From Lysobacteraceae bacterium (lineage in GTDB: Bacteria > Pseudomonadota > Gammaproteobacteria > Nitrococcales > AK92): a stretch of 64,000 bases of DNA. Made by a program: the position numbers and the translations under genes. The stretch lies in assembly GCA_012523465.1 (NCBI GenBank), contig JAAYIK010000028.1:234551-298550 (forward strand), given 5' to 3'. The first letter of the stretch is position 1, and the number at the start of each line of letters is the position of its first letter. This document shows, piece by piece, positions 1-7,832 of this stretch. The notes under the pieces are model-generated. The model was not told the DNA's origin, did not search any database, and saw nothing but the letters and a program-made list of their open reading frames with translations.

Positions 1-15
1 CAGCATTCGCTCCGC

Positions 16-36
16 GGCCGGCGGCAGCCGCCGGCC
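16..36. terminator. GC-rich hairpin downstream of degV
   Basis: A 10-bp perfect inverted repeat around a single A (arms 16-25 and 27-36) lies just past the stop of the minus-strand degV gene. It has no T-tract on either strand, so it may be a weak or Rho-assisted 3' end rather than a classical terminator. Confidence 0.35.
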
Positions 37-54
37 TGCTCCTAACGCCTTTCT

Positions 55-1018
55 TCAAGCCACCTTGCCGCTCAGCTCGGCGGCGAAATCGTGGGGCTCG
101 GCAATCAGGGCCAGGCTGACCGCGCCCGGACCGATGTTGGCTCCGCCGATGACGCTCATCATGCAAGTCAGCAGCTCCACACCATGCTTCCGGGCCGTGC
201 TCGCCAGCCGATCGAAGCCGGGCAGCTGGGAGATCAGCGCCTCGTCGCCGGCATAGCTGACACAGACATAGGGCGCGAGCAGGCCCTGACGGATGCGCCG
301 CTCGGCATAGGCGAACAAGCGCTGGACCGCTGTCTCGAAGCCACGCGCCTTGGCGGCGGCAAAGGTCTCCCCATCGTGGCCGCAGAGTATGGGGGCGATG
401 TCCAGCGCTTTGCCCAGCAGGGCGCTGACCAGGCCGACGCTGCTGTCGCCTTTCCTGCGCGCGCTCGCGCACGTAATAGACGTCCGGCACCACGGCAAAG
501 CCGTAAGTGCGCCTAGTCAAAGCCTCGATCCGGCTGCGCAGCTCGCTGCGCGGTACCTCGCTCTCGACCAGCCGAAGAGTCTCCGCGGCAATCACCCCTT
601 GGCCAGCGAACAGATTGCGCGTATCCAGCACGCGCATGGAAAAGGAGCCGGCGACCCCGGCCGCCTCACGGTACTGGCGGTACTCGGCCATGATCCGTTG
701 CATGGCCTGGCTGGCATGGGCATAGATCGGGCTGCGGGTCTGGGTGATGGTCTGGACCAGGGCGAAGTCGTAGTCGACGACGACCTGCTCCAAGAACAAG
801 GCGCGGATCTGCTCGACCGTGTAGGGAACGGATTCGACGTCATGCCCTTTGGCGAGCAGGCCGCTGCGATAAAACAGCGACGTCTGCTGCGGATCTCGCC
901 TGTCTTCGATCAGTTCGCCATCGATTCTGACCGAGATCGGCAGTATGCGGATTTTGTATTTTTCCAAAAACTGCCAGGGCAGATCGCAAGCCGAATCCAC
1001 GATGAGACCGAAGCGCAT
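55..1018 (-). pseudogene. DegV family (fatty-acid-binding FakB-like) protein, frameshifted
   Basis: Reading from the ATG at 1018 gives a DegV N-terminus (MRFGLIVDSACDLPWQF) and continues as a DegV protein to about 466 (YYVRERA). The conserved C-terminal half (RKGDSSVGLVSALLGK to the end) lies in another frame, which starts as an open frame at 498 and stops at 55. The two frames join at an alternating GC run at 457-464, so a dinucleotide change or a single-base error would explain the break. The first frame has no stop before the window edge. DegV proteins bind a long-chain acyl group; in Firmicutes they present it to the FakA kinase. No fakA-like kinase is visible here. Together the two parts have the usual length of about 320 residues. 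Whether this is a true pseudogene or a sequence error cannot be decided here. Confidence 0.8.
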
Positions 1019-1132
1019 TCCCCCCTCCCGCCGGCGACTCCGCCGGCCAATTCTGATCGATTTGTGAACCGTTTAACATTTTTTGACGAGGCTTGCTATT
1101 GACTCGCTGCGTTGCGGCGGGGCTACAGCGGC

Positions 1133-1540
1133 TCAGGCGGACGGCGCTTGTGCCCACGCGGCCAGCTCAGCATCGCGGGGGAGAGCGATGAAAGCATCGG
1201 GAGTGAACTCCTCGATGCGCCGCTCCAGTTCGCCGCGCTCCAGTCTTTCCAGCAGCCGCAGCTGGCCGTCGACGGCTTCCACCCGCCCCGTCTCCAAGGC
1301 CAGGCGCTCACCCTGGTCGGTCCGCAAAATCAAGACCAGCTCGCCGCTACGCTGGTCCTGCGCCACCTCATCGACGCGGCCGATGGTCTCATCATCACGG
1401 CCGATCACCGGCATGGTTGCCAGCGCACTCGGCGTCATTGCCGCCAGCGAGGGCGGCAGTTCCCTGCGCTCCTGCGCCGCGGCCGTCGGCACGGCGAGCC
1501 CGAGCGCAACCAGCAGGGCCAGGGCAATCCAGTTGCTCAT
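1133..1540 (-). CDS. secreted PRC-barrel domain protein
   Basis: A 135-residue protein. Residues 1-22 form a signal peptide (hydrophobic LALLVALGLAVPTAAA, then cleavage near AQ). Residues 40-95 fit a PRC-barrel: a VIGRDDETIGRVDEVAQD start, followed by short beta strands (GELVLILRT, RLALETGRVEAVDGQL). The C-terminal third is charged and helical. The ATG at 1540 has a good ribosome binding site (GAGGGGA). PRC-barrel proteins of this exported type often occur beside envelope or stress genes, but their ligand is generally unknown. It lies between degV and glk on the same strand with gaps of 74-114 bp and may be co-transcribed with glk. The function is not known. Confidence 0.7.
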   Translation of the reverse strand: MSNWIALALLVALGLAVPTAAAQERRELPPSLAAMTPSALATMPVIGRDDETIGRVDEVAQDQRSGELVLILRTDQGERLALETGRVEAVDGQLRLLERLERGELERRIEEFTPDAFIALPRDAELAAWAQAPSA

Positions 1541-1614
1541 GCCTTCCCCTCTTGCAGCTCCAGTCTCAACTGCAAGCTGGGGCGGAGCGAGACGGGCTCC
1601 AAGGGCCGCGCTGT

Positions 1615-2607
1615 TCAGTCGCCGTCCGCCGCGGCGAAGGCTCCGATCAGGTCGGGGGCATGATCGAAGGCGGCGGATGCGCCCAGCAAGGCTGGATGCT
1701 CAGCGAGAATCACATAACTGGGAACGGCAGCCAGATAGGCCGAGAAGCGGCCGCGGCGCTCGAAACTGGCGCGGAATGGCGAGCCAACGAAATAATCGAA
1801 CAGCCGCGGCACGATGCCGCCACCGATATAAAGCCCGCCGCGCGCGCCCAGCGTGAGCACCAGATTGCCAGCCACCGTGCCGAGCAGGGCGCAGAACGTC
1901 TCCAGCGCCTCCCGGCAAAGCGGACACGTGCCGGCGAGAGCGCGGGCGCTGACCTGTGGCGGGGTCAGCCGCTCCGCCGGCACGCCCTCGATTGCCGCCA
2001 GCGCCCGATACAGGTTGACCAGGCCAGGTCCAGACAGCAGCCGCTCGGCCGAGACATGGCCATAACGGCGGCTCAGCTCGCGCAGGATGGGCACTTGACG
2101 CTCGTCGGCAGCGCCAAAGGTGACATGTCCGCCTTCGCTTTGCAGAGGGATCCAGTGGCCGCCGCCGGCGGGAATGAGCCCGGATACCCCCAGTCCGGTG
2201 CCGGGACCGATCACGGCGATGGGAGCGTTGCCTGTCGGTGCGCCGCCACCGACCTGGCGCAGCTCCTCTGGCCGCAGCCGCGGAACGGCCAGCGCCAGCG
2301 CGGTGAAATCGTTAAGCACCAGCAGCTGTTCTAGCCCCAGGCGGGCGCGCAGCGCCGTGACCGAGAACGACCAGGCGCGGTTGGTCATCCGGACTCTATC
2401 CCCGCTCACCGCAACCGCGGCCGCGATCGCTGCCCGCCTAGGGCGCACGGGCAGGCGCGCCAGATAAGCGCTGACGGCATCTTCCAAGGTCGCATGATCG
2501 GCGCAGCGCTCGAGGTGAATCGCATATGGCCACCCATCGCCTGCGCAGAGCGCAAAACGCGCGTTGGTGCCGCCGATATCGGCGACCAGCCGAACCTCCT
2601 CGGCCAT
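1615..2607 (-). CDS. glk: glucokinase
   Basis: A 330-residue cytoplasmic enzyme that phosphorylates glucose with ATP to glucose-6-phosphate. The N-terminal phosphate-binding motif LVADIGGTNARFAL is at about residues 7-20. A second motif, VIGPGTGLGVSGLIP, and the GGHVTFGA segment follow, as in the bacterial Glk (PF02685) family rather than the ROK family. LTLGARGGLYIGGGIVPRL matches the conserved C-terminal adenosine-site motif. The frame is open further upstream to a TTG at 2625, but the ATG at 2607 is preferred because AGGGAG lies 7 nt before it. Length is normal for the family. It is transcribed away from the H-NS gene. Confidence 0.93.
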   Translation of the reverse strand: MAEEVRLVADIGGTNARFALCAGDGWPYAIHLERCADHATLEDAVSAYLARLPVRPRRAAIAAAVAVSGDRVRMTNRAWSFSVTALRARLGLEQLLVLNDFTALALAVPRLRPEELRQVGGGAPTGNAPIAVIGPGTGLGVSGLIPAGGGHWIPLQSEGGHVTFGAADERQVPILRELSRRYGHVSAERLLSGPGLVNLYRALAAIEGVPAERLTPPQVSARALAGTCPLCREALETFCALLGTVAGNLVLTLGARGGLYIGGGIVPRLFDYFVGSPFRASFERRGRFSAYLAAVPSYVILAEHPALLGASAAFDHAPDLIGAFAAADGD

Positions 2608-2944
2608 CTGCCTGCTCCCTGCCAATTGCCTGCTTTTGCGATCCGGGAAGCCTGCCTGTCAGCCGGCATTTGCACGCTCGAAGATCTTTAGATATGGCGC
2701 TCGCGGTGACTCCCGGAAACGGCGAGCATTGCCTGCAGGCCGGTGCATTCCCGGATCAGGCGCTGCGGTTTTTGCTTTCCGACCTGCCGCCATTGTCGGT
2801 CCAGGTGCCCGCACGATCGCCGCCGGCGCACCCCGATCACGATTCCCGATTTGCCTTGCCGTTATTGGGCATTGAACCAGCTATTGCCAGACATCAATTA
2901 GATCTTATCGATAGATGGCAATGCGAGAATACCGAGCAATGGCA
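2608..2944. promoter_or_regulatory. divergent promoter region between glk and the H-NS gene
   Basis: This 337-bp intergenic stretch holds the start regions of two divergent genes. The part next to the H-NS gene (about 2865-2925) is clearly more AT-rich than the surroundings and contains TTGAAC and TTGCCA hexamers as possible -35 elements. No -10 partner stands out enough to assign a start site. No further gene is seen. Confidence 0.4.
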
Positions 2945-3262
2945 ATGAATCTGTCATCCTATAGCCGCCAGGACCTCATCCGACTCCAGCGTCAGATCGA
3001 AAGGGAACTGGATTACCGGCGCCGCCAGGATCAGCGCACAGCGCGCAAGGAGATCCGGCAAATCGCCGAGAAATATGGACTCAGCGTCACCGAGCTGGTC
3101 GGCAGCAGCAGCCGTCGCAGCGGCTCAGTTGCCCGCAGTGGCACCGTCTACCGGCATCCGGACAACCCGCAGCTGACCTGGGCCGGCCGCGGCCGCAAGC
3201 CGAAGTGGGTGAGGGAATGGGAAGCAGCCGGCAACTCGCTGGACCAACTGCGCCAGTCCTAA
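2945..3262 (+). CDS. H-NS family nucleoid-associated protein
   Basis: A 105-residue protein. Residues 1-60 form a basic coiled-coil oligomerisation segment (LSSYSRQDLIRLQRQIEREL, then a run of alternating charges). The C-terminal DNA-binding module carries the hallmark YRHPDNPQLTWAGRGRKPKW, equivalent to the TWSGRGR-P minor-groove hook of H-NS. Four in-frame ATG codons occur at 2915, 2921, 2939 and 2945. None has a strong ribosome binding site, and 2945 is chosen because the family usually begins at this coiled coil. H-NS proteins silence AT-rich and horizontally acquired DNA and often regulate themselves, which fits the AT-rich upstream region. Confidence 0.88.
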   Translation: MNLSSYSRQDLIRLQRQIERELDYRRRQDQRTARKEIRQIAEKYGLSVTELVGSSSRRSGSVARSGTVYRHPDNPQLTWAGRGRKPKWVREWEAAGNSLDQLRQS

Positions 3263-3404
3263 CCGCAGCCGTGGTCGGCTCGAGCCGGCGCTGAAAAGGG
3301 GGCTGCCCGCCGCCTTCTGTCCTGGGCGCAGTGGCTGCCGCCTGCACCGCTGTCACTGCCTCGTCCCCCGCTGCCTCCGACGGCAAGCTCCGCCACCGTT
3401 ATAA

Positions 3405-3433
3405 GCGATTGCTGTTGTACGCGCGGCAATCGC
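3405..3433. promoter_or_regulatory. inverted repeat upstream of the ferritin-like gene pair
   Basis: GCGATTGC (3405-3412) and GCAATCGC (3426-3433) form a perfect 8-bp inverted repeat with a 13-bp loop, 48 bp before the ferritin-like start. It could be an operator or a leader hairpin. There is no T-tract after it. Confidence 0.35.
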
Positions 3434-3481
3434 CCCAATTTCGGCCACTTCAAGCACCATGGACGAAGGAGGATGCACTCG

Positions 3482-4671
3482 ATGGCTCTTCATCTCATGG
3501 AAGAGAAAGGCGTGCCGTTGGAGCGACAGAAATTCACCTGGCGTGAGCTCGCGCCCGAGCCGATCAGCAAGCTCGACGACGATGCCATGACGCGGGTCAG
3601 GATCATCCTGATGAACGGCATCGAGCACCAGGCCAACCGCTTCTCTCACCACTGTGCGCTGTTCAACGAGCATCTGCGGCTGCCGCTGGCGCGGATACGT
3701 CGCGTCGAGCACCACCAGGAAACATTGATCAACTGGCTGCTGCCGCCGGACCAGTCGGGGCTGGAGACCACCATCGCCTACGAGCAGGTGGCGATCGAGA
3801 TCACCGCCAGCGTCGCCCAGAACGAGCCCGACCCCTATCTCGCCCAGGTCTATCGCTTCGGCATGCTGGAGGACTTCGATCACCTCTACCGCTATTCGGC
3901 GCTGCTGGACCGGCTGGAAGGCAAGGACGCCAACAACATCACTCAGTGCTACACTGACATCGCCATGGGGCGGCCGACCATCGACCAGCACCGACACCCC
4001 GAAGACGACCTTCGCAAGCATTACGACCGCAACACGGCTGCGCCCATCAGCCGTCTCAACGCACTCACCATCTTCTCCGCCGAGTACCAAACCCACGACT
4101 TCTACATGAATCTCGGGCCGACCTACGCCGACCCGGTGGCGCGGGCGCTGTACGCCGAGATCCTGTCCATCGAGGAGCAGCACGTCACCCAGTACGGCTC
4201 CATCATCGACCCCAACGAGACCTGGCTGGAGAAGTGGCTGCTGCACGAGGCCAACGAGGTCTACAACTACTACTCTTGCCTGCAGGGCGAGCCCAATCCG
4301 CGAATCAAGAAGATCTGGGAGCGCTTTCTCGACTATGAGCTCGGCCACCTGCACGTGGTCATGGAGCTCTTCAAGCAGCACGAGCGGCGCGACCCGGCCG
4401 AGATCCTGCCGGCCGAGCTGCCGGAGCCGATCCGCTACGAGAGCCACCGCGAGTTCGTGCGCCAGGTCCTGAACCAGGAGGTCGAGCTCACCGTCAACGG
4501 CACCGACTTCGTCCCGGGCGGCCTGGGCAGCAAGGAGTCGCCCGCCACTAGGGAATATCGGCATCACATCAACAGGGACGGCTCCCCCAGCGACACCGTC
4601 GCCGCCGAATACATCTGGCGCCCCGGCACCGAACTCAGCGACCGACACGCAGCCCCCGGCAGCTCATGTAA
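3482..4671 (+). CDS. ferritin-like domain protein, 3' end anomalous
   Basis: About 395 residues of a helical protein with repeated carboxylate/histidine pairs typical of four-helix diiron proteins: EDFDHLYRY, FSAEYQTHDFY, EILSIEEQHVTQYG, HEANEVYNYY and DYELGHLHVVME. The substrate and oxidase or storage role are unknown. The ATG at 3482 is preferred over 3473 because AAGGAGG at 3466-3472 abuts the earlier codon but is ideally spaced for the later one. The frame has no stop where the protein should end: it runs 860 bp further, through the next gene, to 5533. A TAA at 4669 and a TGA at 4677 sit in the other two frames right at the next gene's ribosome binding site. A one-base indel, for example in the C5 run at 4653-4657, would restore a normal end. 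The end given here is that inferred TAA. Confidence 0.72.
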
Positions 4672-4682
4672 GGAGGTGAATC

Positions 4683-5435
4683 ATGGCAACCCGCACATCC
4701 ACCGGAACCAACCGCACGGGCATGGACATGTCGCCCGCTCTCGCCAAGGAGCTGCTGCAAATCACCAGGGAGCACACGCCCCCAGCGGGGGACGAGAGCA
4801 AGCTTGCGCGCATGCGGCAGGACTTCTTCGCCTCCACGCAGCCGATCGGCACCGTGCCGCCGCCGGGCACGATGAAAGGGATGGCGAAGTCGGCGCTGGA
4901 AGCCATCAAGGGCCACAAGCCGACGGTCTTGATCGACAAGCTCGGCGAGCAGCTGGCCTTCGAGCGCACCGGCGTCCGCCTGTACGACGCCGTACTTGCC
5001 AAGTTCGACGCCCTGGGCAGCTGGGACGGCGGTCCTACCCGGGCCCAGCTGGAGCAAAACCGAGACGAAGAGCTCGCCCATTTCGAGATGGTCCGCCAGC
5101 ACATGCTGCGTTTGGGCGCCGACCCCACCGCTATGACGCCCTCGGCCGACGTCGCCGCGGTGATCGCCTCCGGTGTGCTCAAGACCATCACCGATGCCCG
5201 CACCACGCTCTCTCAGGCGCTGCAGGCCCTGCTGGTCGCGGAACGGGCCGACCTCGAAGGCTGGCAGGCGCTGATCCAGCTGGCCGAGGAACTTGGCCAC
5301 GACGAGATGGCGGACGATTTCCGCGCCGCCGAGGAGGCCGAGGAACGACACGGTGCCTGGGTGCGGCAGTGGCTAGGGGCCGGCATGCTGAAGGACGCCA
5401 AGCGCGAACTGCGCAAGTCGCCCGGCAAATCTTGA
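4683..5435 (+). CDS. ferritin-like domain protein
   Basis: A 250-residue protein with four long helices carrying diiron-type ligands: GEQLAFERTGVRLYDAV, NRDEELAHFEMVRQHM, LLVAERADLEGWQALIQL and AAEEAEERHGAWV. The ExxH spacing recurs twice. A 65-residue polar N-terminal extension, rich in Thr and Pro, precedes the bundle. It starts 11 bp after the inferred end of the previous ferritin-like gene with a near-perfect ribosome binding site (AAGGAGGTGA), so the two are almost certainly one operon and the products may work together in iron or oxygen handling. The exact activity is unknown. Confidence 0.75.
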   Translation: MATRTSTGTNRTGMDMSPALAKELLQITREHTPPAGDESKLARMRQDFFASTQPIGTVPPPGTMKGMAKSALEAIKGHKPTVLIDKLGEQLAFERTGVRLYDAVLAKFDALGSWDGGPTRAQLEQNRDEELAHFEMVRQHMLRLGADPTAMTPSADVAAVIASGVLKTITDARTTLSQALQALLVAERADLEGWQALIQLAEELGHDEMADDFRAAEEAEERHGAWVRQWLGAGMLKDAKRELRKSPGKS

Positions 5436-5621
5436 GTCATCCTCCCACGCGATTTGTGCACAGGCAGCAAACGGGAGCCCCGTTTGCTGCCTGCCCTTTC
5501 TCCAGGCTTCGGCGACAAAACGCAACCAATTGATTGAAAAGAAAATTACCGCCCTGATCAAATTGTCGCCAAAGCGTCGCACGGCTTGTGGCGATGCGGT
5601 CTAGAGGACCGTTTCCACGCG

Positions 5622-5656
5622 CTGTCCACAAAGTTATCCACAGGTTTTGTGGATAA
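5622..5656. promoter_or_regulatory. DnaA-box cluster with a perfect inverted pair (copy 1)
   Basis: A consensus DnaA box TTATCCACA (5634-5642) faces its exact inverse TGTGGATAA (5648-5656) across GGTTT. A degenerate box ending in TCCACA (5622-5630) lies 3 bp upstream. The same arrangement, with an identical inverted-pair core, recurs at 29218-29252. It sits in a 409-bp gap (5436-5844) that otherwise holds nothing recognisable apart from the ribosome binding site of the next gene. Confidence 0.7.
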
Positions 5657-5844
5657 GGGCAAATGCTGCGGCAGGACCAATGCCTTAGCGGTAGTTCGTG
5701 AAAGAGTTCTCAAAAACGGGTCGCAACTGCACTGGCAGGAGGCTGCTCGCTCTATGGCGGCGATTGTCGACCGCTCCCCGCGCCCCAAAAGCTAGAAGAT
5801 CGCAACATTCGAATATTGCCTTATCCGCGACAAGGAGACAGTCG

Positions 5845-6102
5845 ATGCCATTGCGCAAACAAACCGCCCAGGCCGCAGAACGAGCCCGCCACTTCGCCAC
5901 CGGCAGCGCCCGGCAGCTCCAGGCTCGCGCCAAGTACCTTGCGCACTTGGCGGCCGCCCAAGGCTACCGGGCGGCGGCCTCGGCCGAGGAGGCGACCACC
6001 CGCGCGACCGCCCTGGCCCGACGCCACCCATTGTCGCTGCTGGCACTGGCAGCCGGCTGCGCCGCCCTGCTCGGCTTCGGGCTGCTGAGCCGCCGCCGCT
6101 GA
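5845..6102 (+). CDS. small tail-anchored membrane protein (ElaB/YqjD-like architecture)
   Basis: An 85-residue protein. Residues 1-60 are an alanine-rich, charged amphipathic helix region (AAERARHFATGSARQLQARA). A single transmembrane helix near the C-terminus (LSLLALAAGCAALLGFGLL) is followed by RRR, the layout of ElaB/YqjD ribosome-tethering proteins, though sequence identity to them is not evident. A longer open frame begins at 5698, but the ATG at 5845 is preceded by AAGGAGA and starts the recognisable helix. It may be monocistronic. The function is inferred from architecture only. Confidence 0.6.
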   Translation: MPLRKQTAQAAERARHFATGSARQLQARAKYLAHLAAAQGYRAAASAEEATTRATALARRHPLSLLALAAGCAALLGFGLLSRRR

Positions 6103-6123
6103 ACCATCCCGATCGCGCATGGC

Positions 6124-6152
6124 TTGCGTGCGCCTGCCAGGCAGGCTATACC
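6124..6152 (+). promoter_or_regulatory. sigma-70 promoter of the TetR gene with operator in the spacer
   Basis: TTGCGT (-35, 6124-6129) and TATACC (-10, 6147-6152) are separated by 17 bp. A perfect palindrome with 7-bp arms (GCCTGCC/GGCAGGC around one A, 6132-6146) fills the spacer almost exactly. This is where a repressor would block RNA polymerase, which suggests autorepression by the TetR protein encoded downstream. Confidence 0.5.
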
Positions 6153-6164
6153 TCTAGCCTGGCG

Positions 6165-6178
6165 AGCGAGCGCTCGCT
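6165..6178 (+). promoter_or_regulatory. second palindromic operator candidate near the TetR transcription start
   Basis: AGCGAGCGCTCGCT is a perfect 14-bp palindrome about 12 bp after the -10 element, around the expected transcription start. It is a second possible binding site for the TetR repressor. Confidence 0.4.
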
Positions 6179-6242
6179 TTTCGACCGCGCCCGCTCGCGA
6201 GGAGGGGGCGGCGCTTTCCGCGGCAGCGATCGGGGAATATGC

Positions 6243-6965
6243 ATGCGGCCCAGCAGCGGCTACAAGGAATTCAAGCGGCAAATCGACGCGCTCAAGGCCG
6301 ACATCTGCCGCGAGATCTATCTGCAGAACAAAGAGCGCATTCGGGTCAAGAACGAAGACGTTGCCGTCGCCCGCCTGTCCGCGATATTCGACCACACGCT
6401 CGAGATCAGCAACCGGCTGGGCTTCCAGGCCATGAGTGTGCGCGACCTGAGCGAGCACAGCGGCATCAGCATGGGCGCGCTCTACAGCTACATCGAAAGC
6501 AAGGACAAGCTGCTAGAGATGATCCTGTGCATGGGCCGGATGGCGGTGACGCGGGTGATGACGCAGGCTGCCGCCGAGCCGCTGGACGCCCGCAACCAGC
6601 TGCGGCAGCTGCTGCGGGCCCATCTTTACCTCACCGAAGCCATGCAGCCTTGGTTTTACTTCTCCTACATGGAAACCAAGCACTTCGATCGCGAGGCCCG
6701 CGAGCGGGCGCTGGAAGGCGAGCTGGCTTCCGAGCGCTATTTCTCCGACTGCCTGCTCCGCGGCAGCGCCGAGGGGGTGTTCGAGGTTCGCGATCCGGAA
6801 CTGACCGCGGCCATGATCAAGCCGCTGCTGCAGGACTGGTACCTGAAGCGCTGGAAGTACCGCCGCCGCAACATCGGCGTGGAGGCTTACGCCGACGCAT
6901 TGATTGAATTCCTCGAAGCCGCCCTGCTGAAGCGTCCAGCACCGACCGTGCCAGCGCCGCCTTGA
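6243..6965 (+). CDS. TetR/AcrR family transcriptional regulator
   Basis: A 240-residue repressor. The helix-turn-helix is at about residues 42-85 (AIFDHTLEISNRLGFQAMSVRDLSEHSG, then ISMGALYSYIESKDKLLEMI), the usual TetR recognition unit with its GALYSYIESKDKL signature. A 35-residue N-terminal extension precedes it. The C-terminal domain has aromatic-rich helices (WFYFSYMETKHF) that probably hold a hydrophobic effector. It is 44 bp upstream of an SDR dehydrogenase and two MDR oxidoreductases on the same strand, so it probably controls them as well as itself. The effector may be an acyl-CoA or a related lipid or quinone; this is inference from the neighbours. Confidence 0.87.
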   Translation: MRPSSGYKEFKRQIDALKADICREIYLQNKERIRVKNEDVAVARLSAIFDHTLEISNRLGFQAMSVRDLSEHSGISMGALYSYIESKDKLLEMILCMGRMAVTRVMTQAAAEPLDARNQLRQLLRAHLYLTEAMQPWFYFSYMETKHFDREARERALEGELASERYFSDCLLRGSAEGVFEVRDPELTAAMIKPLLQDWYLKRWKYRRRNIGVEAYADALIEFLEAALLKRPAPTVPAPP

Positions 6966-7009
6966 GGCACATCCTTTCCATGGTTTCCACGCACCCGAAG
7001 GAGGTCTTC

Positions 7010-7774
7010 ATGTCTTCGAATCTGTTCGATCTGAGCGGCAGGATTGCCCTGGTGTCCGGCGCCAGCCGTGGCATCGGCGAGGCCACCGCCAAGATCCTCG
7101 CCGCCCACGGCGCCCACGTTATTTGCTCCAGCCGCAAGGCCGAGGCCTGCGAGAAAGTCGCCGAGGAGATCCGCGCTGCCGGCGGCAAGGCCTCCGCCTT
7201 CCCCTGTCACGTCGGCAACATGGAGCAGATCGACGCCATCGTCGCGCATGTCCGCAAGGAGCACGGGCGGCTGGATATCCTGATCAACAACGCCGCCACC
7301 AACCCTTACTTCGGCCACATTCTGGACACCGACCTCGGCGCCTTCGAGAAAACCGTGGAAGTCAACATCCGCGGCTATTTCTTCATGTCGGCCAAGTTCG
7401 GTCAGCTGATGCGAGAGCAGGGCCGCGGCGTGATCATCAACACGGCGTCGGTCAACGGCATCCGTCCCGGCCTGATGCAGGGCATCTACTCGATCACCAA
7501 GGCCGCCGTCATCAACATGACTAAGGCCTTCGCCAAGGAGTGCGGCCCGCTGGGCATCCGCGTCAACGCGCTGCTGCCGGGCCTGACCGAAACCCGCTTC
7601 GCTTCCGCCTTGATCGAGAACAAGGAAATCTACGAGCGCGCCGTCGCCAACATCCCGCTGGGCCGCTCCGCCAAACCGGAGGAAATGGCCGGCACCATGC
7701 TTTATCTCGCCTCGGATGCCGCCAGCTACACCAATGGAGCCTGCATCATCGTCGACGGCGGGATGCTGGCCTAG
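7010..7774 (+). CDS. SDR family NAD(P)-dependent oxidoreductase
   Basis: A 254-residue classical short-chain dehydrogenase. The nucleotide-binding SGASRGIGEA is at residues 16-25, NNAA at 93-96, and the catalytic Ser147, Tyr160 and Lys164 (YSITK) are all present. The C-terminal NGACIIVDGG matches the 3-oxoacyl-ACP reductase/glucose dehydrogenase type. The ATG at 7010 is chosen over the earlier 6962 start because GGAGG lies just before it and the Rossmann fold then starts at the usual distance. It is likely cotranscribed with the TetR and MDR genes. Substrate unknown, perhaps a 3-hydroxyacyl compound. Confidence 0.88.
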   Translation: MSSNLFDLSGRIALVSGASRGIGEATAKILAAHGAHVICSSRKAEACEKVAEEIRAAGGKASAFPCHVGNMEQIDAIVAHVRKEHGRLDILINNAATNPYFGHILDTDLGAFEKTVEVNIRGYFFMSAKFGQLMREQGRGVIINTASVNGIRPGLMQGIYSITKAAVINMTKAFAKECGPLGIRVNALLPGLTETRFASALIENKEIYERAVANIPLGRSAKPEEMAGTMLYLASDAASYTNGACIIVDGGMLA

Positions 7775-7832
7775 GCAGCTCCGGCCTGCGCTCGGAGCGC
7801 GCCGCAGCTGACAGCCGACGAGGAGGAGGAAC

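Noticed and set aside
4683..5533. Continuation of the first ferritin-like frame as a coding region
   Set aside because: The translation is Arg-, Ala- and Gly-rich without family features, and the same bases encode a clear ferritin-like protein with an excellent ribosome binding site in another frame.
5634..5656. DnaA-box pair as a chromosomal origin
   Set aside because: No dnaA, dnaN, gidA or AT-rich unwinding element is near either copy, and an identical copy exists elsewhere, so an origin is unlikely.
5586..5795. Small open frame across the DnaA boxes
   Set aside because: It has no ribosome binding site or family resemblance and overlaps the repeat structure.
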